The notes: generated by a model not told the origin, from the letters alone. A stretch of 46,300 nucleotides of DNA from Thalassovita aquimarina (GCF_018219815.1 NZ_JADMKU010000026.1:1-46300), one strand, 5' to 3'. Counted from the stretch's first letter, positions 17,436-25,775 are shown. Numbers and translations: made by a program.

Positions 17436-18745
17436 CCTACGAACCCTCCTGCAGGCTTGGTCATTTCGCGGCCATGCGCGCGGGCCTGACGCGAGTTGCT
17501 TTCCTGATATTCGCGAACTTCGTTACGGGCGATGACATGGTGGTGCACCTCGTCCGGGCCATCCGCGTAGCGTAGCGTGCGCTGCTGCGCGTACATGCCC
17601 GACAGCGGCGACCACTGGCTCAGGCCCGTAGCCCCGTGAACTTGCATCGCCTTGTCGATGATATCGCAGACCTGTTCGGGAACCTTCGCCTTGATCATGC
17701 TGACCCAGATACGCGCTTCTTTGTTGCCCAGCACATCCATAGCCTTGGCCGCCTTGAGCACCAGAAGGCGCATCGACTCGATCTCGATCTTTGCCCGGGA
17801 AATGGTTTCCATGTTCTTGCCCAGATCGACGATCTTCTTGCCAAAGGCCACACGGTTCAGACCTCGGTCGATCATCAGATCCAATGCCTTTTCGGCCTGC
17901 CCGATGGAGCGCATGCAATGGTGGATACGGCCCGGCCCAAGGCGGACCTGGGAAATCTCAAAGCCCCGGCCCTCGCCCCAGAGTATGTTCTCTTCGGGGA
18001 CGCGAACATTGGTAAACCGAATATGCATATGGCCATGGGGCGCATCATCGTGGCCGAAGACATGCATCGGCCCCAGGACCTCCACGCCCGGCGTGTCCAT
18101 CGGCACCAGGATCTGACTCTGCTGACGGAAGGGTTCGGCATCCGGCGAGGTCTTGACCATCACGATCATGATCTTGCAGCGCGGATCGCCGGCGCCGGAG
18201 ATATAGTATTTTTCGCCGTTGATGACCCATTCGCCGTTTTCCAGCACCGCCGAGGTCGCGATGTTCTTGGCATCCGACGACGCCACGTCCGGTTCGGTCA
18301 TCGCAAATGCCGAACGGATTTCACCCGCCAGCAGCGGCTTGAGCCATTGTTCCTTCTGCTTGGAAGTACCGACACGTTCCAGCACCTCCATGTTGCCGGT
18401 ATCGGGCGCCGAACAGTTCAGCGTTTCGGATGCGAGCGGGTTCTTTCCCAGTTCGGCCGCGATATATGCGTAGTCGAGGTTCGACAATCCTTCGCCCGTT
18501 TCGGCATTGGGCAGAAAGAAATTCCAAAGCCCTGCGTCCCGGGCCTTCTGCTTGGCTTCTTCCAGCAGTTCCAGTTGACCCGGCGCATAGGACCAGCGAT
18601 CCGAACGGCCTTCGCCCAGGCGCTGGAATTCATCCGTCATCGGATCGACGTTTTCGCGAATATGCTTGATTACGGCGGCCAAAAGCGGCTTAGCCTTCTC
18701 GGACATTTCGAGATTGTTAAGTTCAAGAGGGGTGCCCTCAGACAT
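17432..18745 (-). CDS. Acyl-CoA dehydrogenase family protein (ACAD10/11-like)
   Basis: The 437-residue flavoprotein has the three acyl-CoA dehydrogenase parts: the N-terminal helical domain (about 15-150), the beta domain with FAMTEPDVASSDAKNI and GEKYYISGAGDPRC (about 155-270), and the C-terminal helical domain with RLGPGRIHHCMRSIGQAE and QVHGATGLSQWSPL. The beta-domain sequence and ALDLMIDRGLNRVAFGK resemble the ACAD10/ACAD11-like bacterial group. It introduces the 2,3-double bond into an acyl-CoA using FAD and passes electrons to ETF. It lies 45 bp after the enoyl-CoA hydratase gene and overlaps the following SDR by 4 bp, so it is part of the operon. The chain length or ring nature of the substrate is unknown. 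Confidence 0.93.
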   Translation of the reverse strand: MSEGTPLELNNLEMSEKAKPLLAAVIKHIRENVDPMTDEFQRLGEGRSDRWSYAPGQLELLEEAKQKARDAGLWNFFLPNAETGEGLSNLDYAYIAAELGKNPLASETLNCSAPDTGNMEVLERVGTSKQKEQWLKPLLAGEIRSAFAMTEPDVASSDAKNIATSAVLENGEWVINGEKYYISGAGDPRCKIMIVMVKTSPDAEPFRQQSQILVPMDTPGVEVLGPMHVFGHDDAPHGHMHIRFTNVRVPEENILWGEGRGFEISQVRLGPGRIHHCMRSIGQAEKALDLMIDRGLNRVAFGKKIVDLGKNMETISRAKIEIESMRLLVLKAAKAMDVLGNKEARIWVSMIKAKVPEQVCDIIDKAMQVHGATGLSQWSPLSGMYAQQRTLRYADGPDEVHHHVIARNEVREYQESNSRQARAHGREMTKPAGGFVG

Positions 18746-18790
18746 TGGTGTCTCCCTTTTTTCTGTTTTCGTTTCCCCGAGAGGGGCGAG

Positions 18791-19570
18791 TTACCTGTTC
18801 ACCCATTTGGGTGCGCGTTTTTCGACGAAGGCATTCACGCCTTCCTTGAAGTCTTCGGTCTTGGCCAGATCGGCGATCACTTCACGGGAATAGGCAATGC
18901 TGTCCTGCACCCCGTCGCGGGCGTTCATGTCGTTAAGCACCCGCTTGGTGGCCTTCACGGCAGAGGGCGAGACGGTGCAAAGTTGCTCGGCCTTCTCCAT
19001 CGCCCTGGCCATCAGCTGATCGGCCGGGTGAACCTCGTTCACACAGCCCAGCGCAAGCGCCTCCCGGGCGTCGATCGTGCGCCCGGTAAGCATCATTTCC
19101 TGCGCGGCCAGTCGCCCGATATAACGTGACAGGCGCTGCACACCCGAAGCGGCGGCAAAGAAGCCGACCTTCACTTCGGGCAAAGCGAATTTCGCGGTCT
19201 CGGACGCGAGGATGATGTCGCAGGACAGCGCGGTTTCGAACCCGCCGCCCATGGCAAAGCCGTTCACCGCAGCGATGATCGGCTTTTCCAGATCAAAGCG
19301 CGAGGAGAGGCCCGCAAACCCTCGGTCGGTCATCTTGGCTTTGCCAACACCCTGCGCAGTGGCCTTAAGATCATTGCCCGCCGAAAACGCCTTCTCCCCT
19401 GCCCCGGTGAGCACCGCGACCCAAAGATCCCGGTCCGCCGCGAACGCGTCCCAGCAATCGGCCATCTCATTGTGCATATCCACATGCACGGCGTTGTAGA
19501 CCTCGGGGCGGTTCATGGTGACCACGAGGATGTGACCATGCTTTTCGGTCTTGATATGGTCATAGCTCAT
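18791..19570 (-). CDS. Enoyl-CoA hydratase/isomerase (crotonase family, CaiD-like)
   Basis: The 259-residue crotonase-fold enzyme keeps the oxyanion-hole segments (AFSAGNDLKA and NGFAMGGGFE) and both acidic residues expected of hydratases: Glu in GGGFETALSCD and Glu in LPEVKVGFF. It hydrates a 2,3-enoyl-CoA to a 3-hydroxyacyl-CoA. It looks close to carnitinyl-CoA dehydratase-type crotonases, but the neighbours here are acyl-CoA beta-oxidation genes without a CaiA/CaiB set, so a general enoyl-CoA hydratase is the safer call. It overlaps the upstream 3-hydroxyacyl-CoA dehydrogenase gene by 4 bp (ATGA). Confidence 0.92.
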   Translation of the reverse strand: MSYDHIKTEKHGHILVVTMNRPEVYNAVHVDMHNEMADCWDAFAADRDLWVAVLTGAGEKAFSAGNDLKATAQGVGKAKMTDRGFAGLSSRFDLEKPIIAAVNGFAMGGGFETALSCDIILASETAKFALPEVKVGFFAAASGVQRLSRYIGRLAAQEMMLTGRTIDAREALALGCVNEVHPADQLMARAMEKAEQLCTVSPSAVKATKRVLNDMNARDGVQDSIAYSREVIADLAKTEDFKEGVNAFVEKRAPKWVNR

Positions 19571-20859
19571 ACCTTCAGACCTCCGGTATCGATCTGTATG
19601 AACTTGCCGCCCTTTGTGGCCAGCTTGCGCAATGTCTCCGCAGGCGCGAACTCGGCATCCTCGCGTCCCAACTCTTCCATCCGGTCAAGCACAGCCTGCG
19701 CGCCCACCATGTCACCATAAAACATCGGGCCACCCTTTTCGGGCGGCCAGCCGTAGCCATAGAGCCAGACCACATCGATATCCGAAGGGCGCTGCGCCTT
19801 GTTCTCTTCGAGAATCTTCACCGCCTCATTGATCATCGGGTAAATACATGTTTCGACGATCTCCTCAGCACTCTTGCTGGTGGGCGCCGCACCGGTGATG
19901 TCGCGGATGATCCCGGCAGTCACATCCGAAGGAACAGGCCGGCGGTTTTCGTCGTAGTCATAAAATCCCGCCCGCGTCTTCTGCCCTCGCCGGTTCAGTT
20001 CGCACAGCGCGTCGCGAATCGGATTGTCGGTCTTGGCTCCTTTGGACCAACCGATATCGAGCCCTGCCAGATCTGACATCTGGAACGGCCCCATTTTGAA
20101 CCCGAACTGGTTGAGCGCGGCATCCACGTCCCAAGGCATAACGCCCTGATAGACCAGCTTGTTCGCCTGCTTCTGCCGTGCAAACAAGATACGGTTGCCA
20201 ACAAACCCAGGGCAGACACCGACCAGCGCGGCCACCTTGTTGATATCCTTGGCCAGAGACATGCAGGTCGCCACGACATCATCGGCAGTGTGTTTGGCGC
20301 GCACGATTTCCAACAGCTTCATCACATTGGCCGGCGAAAAGAAATGTAGCCCGATCACATCCTGGGGTCGCGCCGTCATACCCGCGATGTCGTCAATATT
20401 CAGCGCAGAGGTGTTCGTGGCCAGGATCGCGCCGGGCTTCATAACACGGTCAAGTTCGGTGAAAATCTTGCGCTTTAGGTCCAAGTTCTCGAACACCGCC
20501 TCGATCACGAGATCGCAGCCCGCCAGATCGGACAATTGCAGCCGTCCGTCAAATCGCGCCATGCGCGCTTCGACCTCGTCCTGCGGGAAGCGTCCCTTGT
20601 CCGCCGAGCGCTGGTAGTTGCCGCGCACGACCTTCAGCCCACGGTCCAGCGCCTCCTGCGAAGTCTCGACAATCGTCACGGGAATGCCTGCGGTAGCGAA
20701 ATTCATCGCGATGCCGCCGCCCATGGTCCCGGCGCCGATAATCCCCACGCTTTTCACCTGCCGGAGCGGCGTATCCTCGGGCAAGCCGGGCACGTCCCAT
20801 GCATTCCGTCCCGCCTGCGCGATGTAGGCGCCGATGTCATCTGCATTCAATTCGTTCAT
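19567..20859 (-). CDS. 3-hydroxyacyl-CoA dehydrogenase (FadB/FadJ C-terminal type, stand-alone)
   Basis: The 430-residue protein has the NAD-binding Rossmann motif [17 protein letters not shown] (about 35-50), the catalytic His in [15 protein letters not shown] and the Asn in [11 protein letters not shown], followed by two C-terminal dimerisation domains ([26 protein letters not shown]). This is the dehydrogenase half of the FadB/FadJ multifunctional enzyme without its hydratase half; the separate crotonase gene directly downstream supplies that activity. It oxidises 3-hydroxyacyl-CoA to 3-ketoacyl-CoA with NAD+. It overlaps both neighbours by 4 bp, in the middle of the tightest part of the operon. 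Confidence 0.93.
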   Translation of the reverse strand: MNELNADDIGAYIAQAGRNAWDVPGLPEDTPLRQVKSVGIIGAGTMGGGIAMNFATAGIPVTIVETSQEALDRGLKVVRGNYQRSADKGRFPQDEVEARMARFDGRLQLSDLAGCDLVIEAVFENLDLKRKIFTELDRVMKPGAILATNTSALNIDDIAGMTARPQDVIGLHFFSPANVMKLLEIVRAKHTADDVVATCMSLAKDINKVAALVGVCPGFVGNRILFARQKQANKLVYQGVMPWDVDAALNQFGFKMGPFQMSDLAGLDIGWSKGAKTDNPIRDALCELNRRGQKTRAGFYDYDENRRPVPSDVTAGIIRDITGAAPTSKSAEEIVETCIYPMINEAVKILEENKAQRPSDIDVVWLYGYGWPPEKGGPMFYGDMVGAQAVLDRMEELGREDAEFAPAETLRKLATKGGKFIQIDTGGLKV

Positions 20860-22562
20860 GTGCTTGTCTCCAGCTTTTTCAGACAGATCGAGCGCACCCC
20901 GCGTCGGTCGATCTTATCGGTCGCGCCCCGCATCAGGGGCGTGTACTGGCACCACAAGTGTGTCGGCATTTTGAAGGTCGCGAGATGCCCCTCCAGTGCT
21001 TGCGTCATCTGCGCATGGCTCAGCATTGTGCCCTCGCGCAACTGCACGGCGGCACCGACCGTTTCTCCGAGACGTTCATCAGGGATCGAAAACGCGCAGG
21101 CTTCCAACACCTGTGGCACCTTGTGCAACGCGCCCTCGACATCCAGACAAGCGATATTTTCGCCGCCTCGAATGACGATGTTCTTCTTGCGGTCGAGAAT
21201 GGTCACATAGCCCTCTTCGTCGATCACTCCCAGATCACCGGAACGCAGCCAGCCATCCTGTATCGTCTCGGCGGTGGCCTCGGGCTTGTTGAGATAGCAC
21301 CGCATGTTGGCTGGGCTCTTGACCGTAATCTCGCCCAGTTCGCCCACCGCCACTTCGTTTCCCGCGTCATCGAGGATTTTTAACTCCTGCACCGGCGGGT
21401 GCAGCTTGCCCGCACTCTCGGGACGCTTGATATAGTCGTCCCCGATCATCCCGATGCCCAGCGCGTTTGTCTCAGTCATGCCCCAGCCGGTCGCGATACC
21501 TGCATTCGGAAAGGTCTCGGCCAGCTGTGCCACCTGGGCGCCGGGCCGCTTGGCGCCGCCCGAGCCGAGGTAGTCCAACAGCGGCAATGTCTCGCCCATT
21601 TGCCGGGCCGCCATCATCAGTTCCGCAGACTGCGTGGGCACGCCCAAAAAACGCGTGATGTCGTGTTCCAGGATAAGCCGCACGGCCTTTTCCGCGTCCC
21701 ATTTATGCATCAGTGTTATTTTTGCCCCAGCGGGCAGGCTTAGCAAAAACAGCGGATGTGTTGCCGTCACATGGAAAAGCGGCGTCACCACCAGCGCCGA
21801 AGGGCGCGGAGGTTCGGGCGCCCCCGGTTCGGGCGGCGTGACCAGTGGAGCCACGACCGACTGCATCAGCCAGCTGAACACGGCATTCACTGCGCCCCGG
21901 TGCGTCTGCACCACTCCCTTGGGATGGCCCGTCGTGCCCGAAGAATACATCACCGCGAAATCGTCGTCCGTGTCTATCGAAACCTCCGCCGCATCCGCAC
22001 GACTGGCGCCGCTCAGTAAATCACTGAAGTCACGGTCGGCATGGCCTTCGGCATCTCGGACGCCGACGATCGTCAAGCCCAGTGTTTGTTTCAGAGGTTC
22101 CAACCGCTGCGCCCGCGGCCCGTCGGCGAACACCACCTTCGCTTCACTGTCGCTCAGGGCGTAGTGCAGCTCTTCGGTAGTCCACCACGCATTCAAAAAC
22201 ACCACCGTCGCCCCGATGGATGAAATCGCCAACATCGTCACCAGGAACTCGGGATAATTCCGCATTGCAATAGCGACCCGGTCGCCCCGCCCCAATCCCA
22301 GATTATCGCGCAGTGCATGGGCCATTCGGTGCACGTTCTCAGTGAACTGCGCATAGGTCAGCCGCTCGTTCTCATAAACGAGATATTCCAGGGCACCATC
22401 GCCATGACGCGCCCAACCTGCCGCCAGCAGGTCCGGCACGGTTGGCGGAATGTTCTTGAACGCCTTGTATGTCACGCCGCGAACCTCGGTAAGTTCCACG
22501 GCGAAGGTCGGGTCGGTGCTCAAGACGTGCTGCACCGCTTCTTCAGGCGTCGTCCCCGTCAT
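20856..22562 (-). CDS. Class I adenylate-forming acyl-CoA synthetase
   Basis: The 568-residue enzyme has the AMP-binding P-loop YSSGTTGHPKGVVQTH, the A5 motif GWGMTETNALG, the A7/A8 hinge region with SGDLGVIDEEGY and DRKKNIVIRGGENI, and a C-terminal lysine in TDKIDRRGV as probable A10 equivalent. It activates a carboxylic acid through an acyl-adenylate to its CoA thioester and is the entry step of the operon. Medium- or long-chain, branched, aromatic or side-chain acids are all possible. The ATG at 22562 has its own AGAAGG Shine-Dalgarno and overlaps the stop of a 15-codon leader ORF. The next gene overlaps by 4 bp. Confidence 0.92.
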   Translation of the reverse strand: MTGTTPEEAVQHVLSTDPTFAVELTEVRGVTYKAFKNIPPTVPDLLAAGWARHGDGALEYLVYENERLTYAQFTENVHRMAHALRDNLGLGRGDRVAIAMRNYPEFLVTMLAISSIGATVVFLNAWWTTEELHYALSDSEAKVVFADGPRAQRLEPLKQTLGLTIVGVRDAEGHADRDFSDLLSGASRADAAEVSIDTDDDFAVMYSSGTTGHPKGVVQTHRGAVNAVFSWLMQSVVAPLVTPPEPGAPEPPRPSALVVTPLFHVTATHPLFLLSLPAGAKITLMHKWDAEKAVRLILEHDITRFLGVPTQSAELMMAARQMGETLPLLDYLGSGGAKRPGAQVAQLAETFPNAGIATGWGMTETNALGIGMIGDDYIKRPESAGKLHPPVQELKILDDAGNEVAVGELGEITVKSPANMRCYLNKPEATAETIQDGWLRSGDLGVIDEEGYVTILDRKKNIVIRGGENIACLDVEGALHKVPQVLEACAFSIPDERLGETVGAAVQLREGTMLSHAQMTQALEGHLATFKMPTHLWCQYTPLMRGATDKIDRRGVRSICLKKLETST

Positions 22563-22606
22563 AGACGCACCTTCTGAGTTCGCCAGCGGGCGATTGGATA
22601 ATGCAT
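22559..22606 (-). CDS. Possible 15-codon leader ORF coupled to the acyl-CoA synthetase
   Basis: On the minus strand, GGGAGGAG (22612-22619) is followed five bases later by an ATG opening MHYPIARWRTQKVRL; its TGA overlaps the ATG of the synthetase gene as ATGA. The Shine-Dalgarno is the strongest in this area. This may be a translationally coupled leader peptide or a fortuitous ORF. No run of one amino acid suggests classical attenuation. Confidence 0.35.
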   Translation of the reverse strand: MHYPIARWRTQKVRL

Positions 22607-22672
22607 GTTTTCTCCTCCCAATGCAGAGCGCTACTTCCGATTCTGATGACGGATGTGCGCGTCTGCTTCGGC

Positions 22673-22688
22673 TAGCTTATGCAAGCTA
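22673..22688. promoter_or_regulatory. Candidate operator upstream of the acyl-CoA operon
   Basis: TAGCTTATGCAAGCTA is an inverted repeat with 6-bp arms (TAGCTT/AAGCTA) around ATGC. It sits about 67 bp upstream of the leader ORF, where a repressor such as a TetR-type regulator could bind. No regulator gene lies next to it in the window, so the call rests on symmetry and position only. Confidence 0.35.
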
Positions 22689-22814
22689 TCGACTTGAGCC
22701 AATACCGCAAAGCAGAATTTTATTCCGCATTTTTTGCATCATGAAAAGTTTGACATGACCAGGCCCGTTCAATCGTCTTGAGGTTGGGCCACCCCTTCTT
22801 CCCGGGATCTGCGG

Positions 22815-22965
22815 TGCCCGCAAACCCGATAAGATCGCCGAATGCTTCAACGCCAGATTCGGCGATGGACTGCTGAACGGGGAAGTTTTCTTCGACCTTC
22901 GGGAAGCAGCGAACCTGATCGAGCAATGGAAAAAACACTCCAGAACGAAACGACCACTCAGGGAG
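22815..22965 (+). mobile_element. IS3-family OrfB C-terminal remnant
   Basis: One frame reads ARKPDKIAECFNARFGDG, then LLNGEVFFDLREAANLIEQW and KKHSRTKRPLREG. This matches the OrfB end of IS407-like IS3 elements (CESFNARLRDELLNGEIF...LREAQIVIEQWRKHYNTKRPHSALGY), including the last catalytic-region helix. Everything upstream of it and the final HSALGY tail are lost or changed, so it is inactive. It marks the boundary between the acyl-CoA operon promoter and the secreted-protein genes. Confidence 0.75.
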
Positions 22966-23448
22966 GGGCTGATCAACCGGAGCTTTTGCGCCAGAAAGCG
23001 CTGGAGTTTTTTGATGCCAATGCTGCACGCATAGAGCGTGCATGGCTACGTGAAGCGAACGACTAAGAGCCTTCAAATGGGCGATGCGTCGAGTTTAACC
23101 AATGATTTCATTGACGGCATCAAATCTGCGAGCGACTTACGACAAGTGGCAGAAATATTTGCCCCAGAGGTTCTGAACTCCTGCATGGGCGGGCAACTGA
23201 CCACGCTCGGCCCTACCTTAATGTTGCTGGAGGCACGTGAAATTCGCGACCTGGACGACTGCAACAAAATCAATGGGTCCTGAGCCTAAGGATAGCTGAA
23301 GGATCATAGGTATATATGGGGCTCTGACTTCCTGCTGATGGGAGGGTTTAAAAGGCTTACCACGTGGTATCGCGATCAATCTGCCATATTCTTGCCTTCA
23401 TTATCACATCAGAATGTGCAGCCCGAAAACACGACAGGAAATGAAGAA
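22966..23448. other. Intergenic region with a short unidentified ORF
   Basis: After the IS3 remnant a plus-strand ORF (23038-23283, with a second possible start at 23077) encodes about 70-80 residues including SLTNDFIDGIKSASDLRQV and GQLTTLGPTLMLLEAREIRD. It ends in TGA, has no good ribosome-binding site and matches no family I recognise. Just upstream, another frame reads FFDANAARIERAWLREAND. Together they look like one small helical protein broken by a frameshift, but this is uncertain. The last 150 bp should contain the promoter of the Gly-rich protein gene. Confidence 0.35.
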
Positions 23449-24243
23449 ATGACGCACGGTTTGAAAGCCTCACTGAAAGCAGCCACTATCGCTTTCTCTG
23501 TTTTGGGGATCGGGATAGCAGCGACCGTTTCAATGACCGCGACCGAGGTCTCGGCCAAGGGGAATGGCGGTGGTAACGGAGGCGGCAACGGCGGCGGCAA
23601 TGGCGCTGGCAATGGCGGCGGGGGGCATGGCGGCGTTGGATCGGGGCATGGCGCCATGGGTGGCAACGGCAAAGGGCTCGGCAATGCCAATGGTGTCGCG
23701 AAAGGATTCGGACAAAACTCCGCCAAGGGCAAAAGCGCCGCAGCCAAGGGAAAAAACGCCGCAGCCAACAGCAAAGGCGCCATCGCTTCCGAAATGAAGG
23801 GCCTGAATGCAGTTCATGCCAGCGCGACGGCCTTTGCGAATGCCTCTCCCGAAAGCATGGTGGGACAAATCGCGGCCTACGGCGATGCTCTCGGGGCTCT
23901 GGCGGACGCACAGGACGCGCAGGAAGACGCAGAGAATGCGGTTTCCGATGCTCAGCAAGCCGTCGACGAAGCAATCGATGCCGTGGCTGAAGCCCAGAAA
24001 GCCGTAGACAATGCAGAGGACGATTCAGCACTGGCAGAGGCCGAGGATGCGCTGGCAGAGGCCGAAGACGGGTTGGCGGATGCTCAAGCCGCACTGTCGG
24101 AGGCCCAGGATGACGCGACCGCTGCGGAAGACGCGGTTGCAGTTGCTGAAACGGTCGTCGGCGATACCAGCACCGCACTTGGCCTCGATTCCCTGTCCAA
24201 CGAGGCACGGGAAGCCTTCGAGGCCGAACTGGCAAGCAAATAA
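23449..24243 (+). CDS. Secreted Gly/Asn-rich protein with acidic Ala-rich coiled coil
   Basis: I set the start at the ATG at 23449 (MTHGLKASLKAATIAF), preceded by ACAGGAAATGAAGAA, because it opens a good signal peptide (hydrophobic 12-30, likely cut after EVSA near 36). The 264-residue product has three parts: a Gly/Asn repeat tract of GGNG units (about 37-75); a Lys/Ala/Asn-rich stretch; a conserved-looking block (EMKGLNAVHASATAFANASP, about 110-130) of a kind seen in uncharacterised Rhodobacterales proteins; and a long acidic Ala/Glu/Asp heptad region (about 150-235) predicted to form coiled coil. It has no cysteines and no enzymatic motif. A periplasmic or surface structural role is inferred. 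A hairpin terminator follows directly. Confidence 0.8.
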   Translation: MTHGLKASLKAATIAFSVLGIGIAATVSMTATEVSAKGNGGGNGGGNGGGNGAGNGGGGHGGVGSGHGAMGGNGKGLGNANGVAKGFGQNSAKGKSAAAKGKNAAANSKGAIASEMKGLNAVHASATAFANASPESMVGQIAAYGDALGALADAQDAQEDAENAVSDAQQAVDEAIDAVAEAQKAVDNAEDDSALAEAEDALAEAEDGLADAQAALSEAQDDATAAEDAVAVAETVVGDTSTALGLDSLSNEAREAFEAELASK

Positions 24244-24253
24244 GTCCTGGGTG

Positions 24254-24276
24254 GGGGCAGCCTGTTCCTGCCCCTT
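24254..24276 (+). terminator. Hairpin terminator after the Gly-rich protein gene
   Basis: GGGGCAG (24254-24260) pairs with CTGCCCC (24268-24274) around a 7-base loop, 10 bp after the stop codon; only two Ts follow, so termination may be partial. Confidence 0.55.
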
Positions 24277-24573
24277 CCAAACGCCCGATCAGGTGGGACG
24301 GCGCCAACACAGTCGCCCGCCCTGTCTGATCGTCGCGTCACGCCTGCAGGCCGGTATCCCACCACCGGCCATGCAGCGCGGCAGGACCAGCGGGTTGCGT
24401 TGAAATGCGCGTGCGCGACTTGCAGCCGACCAAAAGCGCCCTGCAACCCGGGCGCTTCCACTCCGGGCAAAGGGCAGTATGCTCGGGCCGTTTTGAAGAA
24501 ACCGGGACCTGAACCTTTGCCCAAGGACAAAATCACCAGACCTCAAACCGCTGCCTCCAACCGGAAGACGCCC

Positions 24574-25419
24574 GTGCGCAACACCATCGCCGCTTTGCTC
24601 TGTGCGGGCACCCTTGCGGGTCTGACCGCCCCCGCCATCGCCGAAAACCCGACGGTAGATATCGCGCAGCCGGGCACGCCCGCGCGGGAGGAAATCGCCG
24701 TAAAGGAAGCTGCGCAAGCGGCATCCGAAGCGTCCCGTCAGCAGGAAAAATTGCTAAAGATGGCACTGGGCGGATGCTTTCAGCAACCGCCGGATGTCGC
24801 ACCGGGTACGAAGGTGACAATCGGCTTCGAACTCGACGAGCGAGGCGAGCTTGTCGGGATTCCCGAACCTCTCGGCGATGCAACCGCGAACGCGGATGTA
24901 CGGCGCCTCTATCTGAGGGCTGCCACGGCTCTGGACACCTGCGCGCCCTTTCCGCTGACGGGCGAAAGCGCCAGTTTCAAAGCCGTTCTGTCGAACAGCA
25001 ATGTCCTGTCGATGAGACGCATTTCGGACGCCAAAGCGCCATCCGTGCGCCAAGCCGCTGCGGCGGTGCATAGACCGACGACAGAGGAGACCGAGAATGC
25101 GCTTTCGCTGAACCGCTCCCGGCGCATCGAAATTCAGCGGCGGCTGCAACTGCTGGGCTTCGACCCAAAAGGGGTTGACGGGGTATTCGGGCAGAACACC
25201 AGGGACGCCATTTCATCGTGGCAGGCGGATAAAGGATTCCCCGCCACTGGTATCCTTGGTGCGGTCCAGTTGCTGGCCCTGAACGCGCAAAGCCAGGTTC
25301 TCTATGCCGACTACATCGAAAAACACCCGCCGAAGCTCAGAAAGCATCGCGTCAAAGTCTGCCGAAACAGCGGCTTTTTCGATATCAAGCAGTGCCGGTA
25401 CGAAGACCGCTGGTACTGA
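24574..25419 (+). CDS. Periplasmic protein with TonB-like C-domain and peptidoglycan-binding domain
   Basis: The frame is open from 24400, but a signal peptide (VRNTIAALLCAGTLAGLTAP then AIA) begins at the GTG at 24574, 8 bases after GGAAG, so I choose that start (281 residues); an upstream start cannot be excluded. After the signal comes a short helical stretch, then a TonB/TolA-C-like fold (about 65-135: KVTIGFELDERGELVGIPEP and a Cys pair GCF...DTCAPFP). A PG_binding_1 domain follows (about 180-235: IQRRLQLLGFDPKGVDGVFG), then a basic Cys-containing tail ending RYEDRWY. It probably binds the cell wall in the periplasm. It follows the Gly-rich protein gene on the same strand after a 330-bp gap with a hairpin. 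Confidence 0.82.
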   Translation: MRNTIAALLCAGTLAGLTAPAIAENPTVDIAQPGTPAREEIAVKEAAQAASEASRQQEKLLKMALGGCFQQPPDVAPGTKVTIGFELDERGELVGIPEPLGDATANADVRRLYLRAATALDTCAPFPLTGESASFKAVLSNSNVLSMRRISDAKAPSVRQAAAAVHRPTTEETENALSLNRSRRIEIQRRLQLLGFDPKGVDGVFGQNTRDAISSWQADKGFPATGILGAVQLLALNAQSQVLYADYIEKHPPKLRKHRVKVCRNSGFFDIKQCRYEDRWY

Positions 25420-25554
25420 AGAGACGCCGGGGCTTCCCGATCAGACCCGCTGGCGAGCCGCCGCTGGCCGCGCGAACGTACGGGCGGCCGGATCGTTTCG
25501 GAAGGCTGTGACCTGATCCCCTTGGAGACCGCTTTCATAAGTTAGCTCTGTTCA
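25420..25554. other. Short intergenic stretch before the IS5-like element
   Basis: Nothing recognisable as a gene or strong hairpin is seen between the peptidoglycan-binding protein stop and the IS5-like terminal repeat. Confidence 0.5.
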
Positions 25555-25775
25555 GGGGCTGGCCCTCATTTGAGCGTTGGTGACGCTCCCGCGTGTTGAG
25601 ACCGTCGTAGCTCGACTGCGGGGCGGTGGTGATTGCAATCGTTGCGCCATGCCGCAATCATGCGACGGACATGTAGTCGAGCGGCCAGAAAAGAGTGCTC
25701 ATCACGCCCCCATCCGTTCAGGAGCGAGCAACACGCGAACAAAACGACCGCAAGCCGGTTAACGGGGCCAGACCC
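25555..25775 (-). mobile_element. Miniature or internally deleted IS5-family element
   Basis: The ends are imperfect inverted repeats: GGGTCTGGCCCC on the minus strand from 25775 inward and GGGGCTGGCCCT on the plus strand from 25555 inward (10 of the first 11 bases match). Both are flanked by TNA trinucleotides (TTA, TCA/TGA), the target type of IS427-group IS5 elements. From the 25775 end the minus strand has an IS5-like leader and then MSTLFWPLDYM, resembling the transposase start MSNLFWLTDEQM, soon followed by a stop. Only 221 bp remain. The last base of the alpha/beta hydrolase stop codon (TAG) is also the first base of the terminal repeat. Confidence 0.6.

Noticed and set aside
18791-19570. 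Annotating the crotonase as CaiD of a carnitine pathway
   Set aside because: No CaiA/CaiB/CaiC partners are adjacent; the gene is embedded in a beta-oxidation operon, and the carnitine genes 6 kb away use the oxidative dehydrogenase route.
23560-23660. GGNG-coding repeat considered as a non-coding satellite
   Set aside because: The frame stays open, codons vary synonymously, and it follows a good signal peptide, so it is protein-coding.
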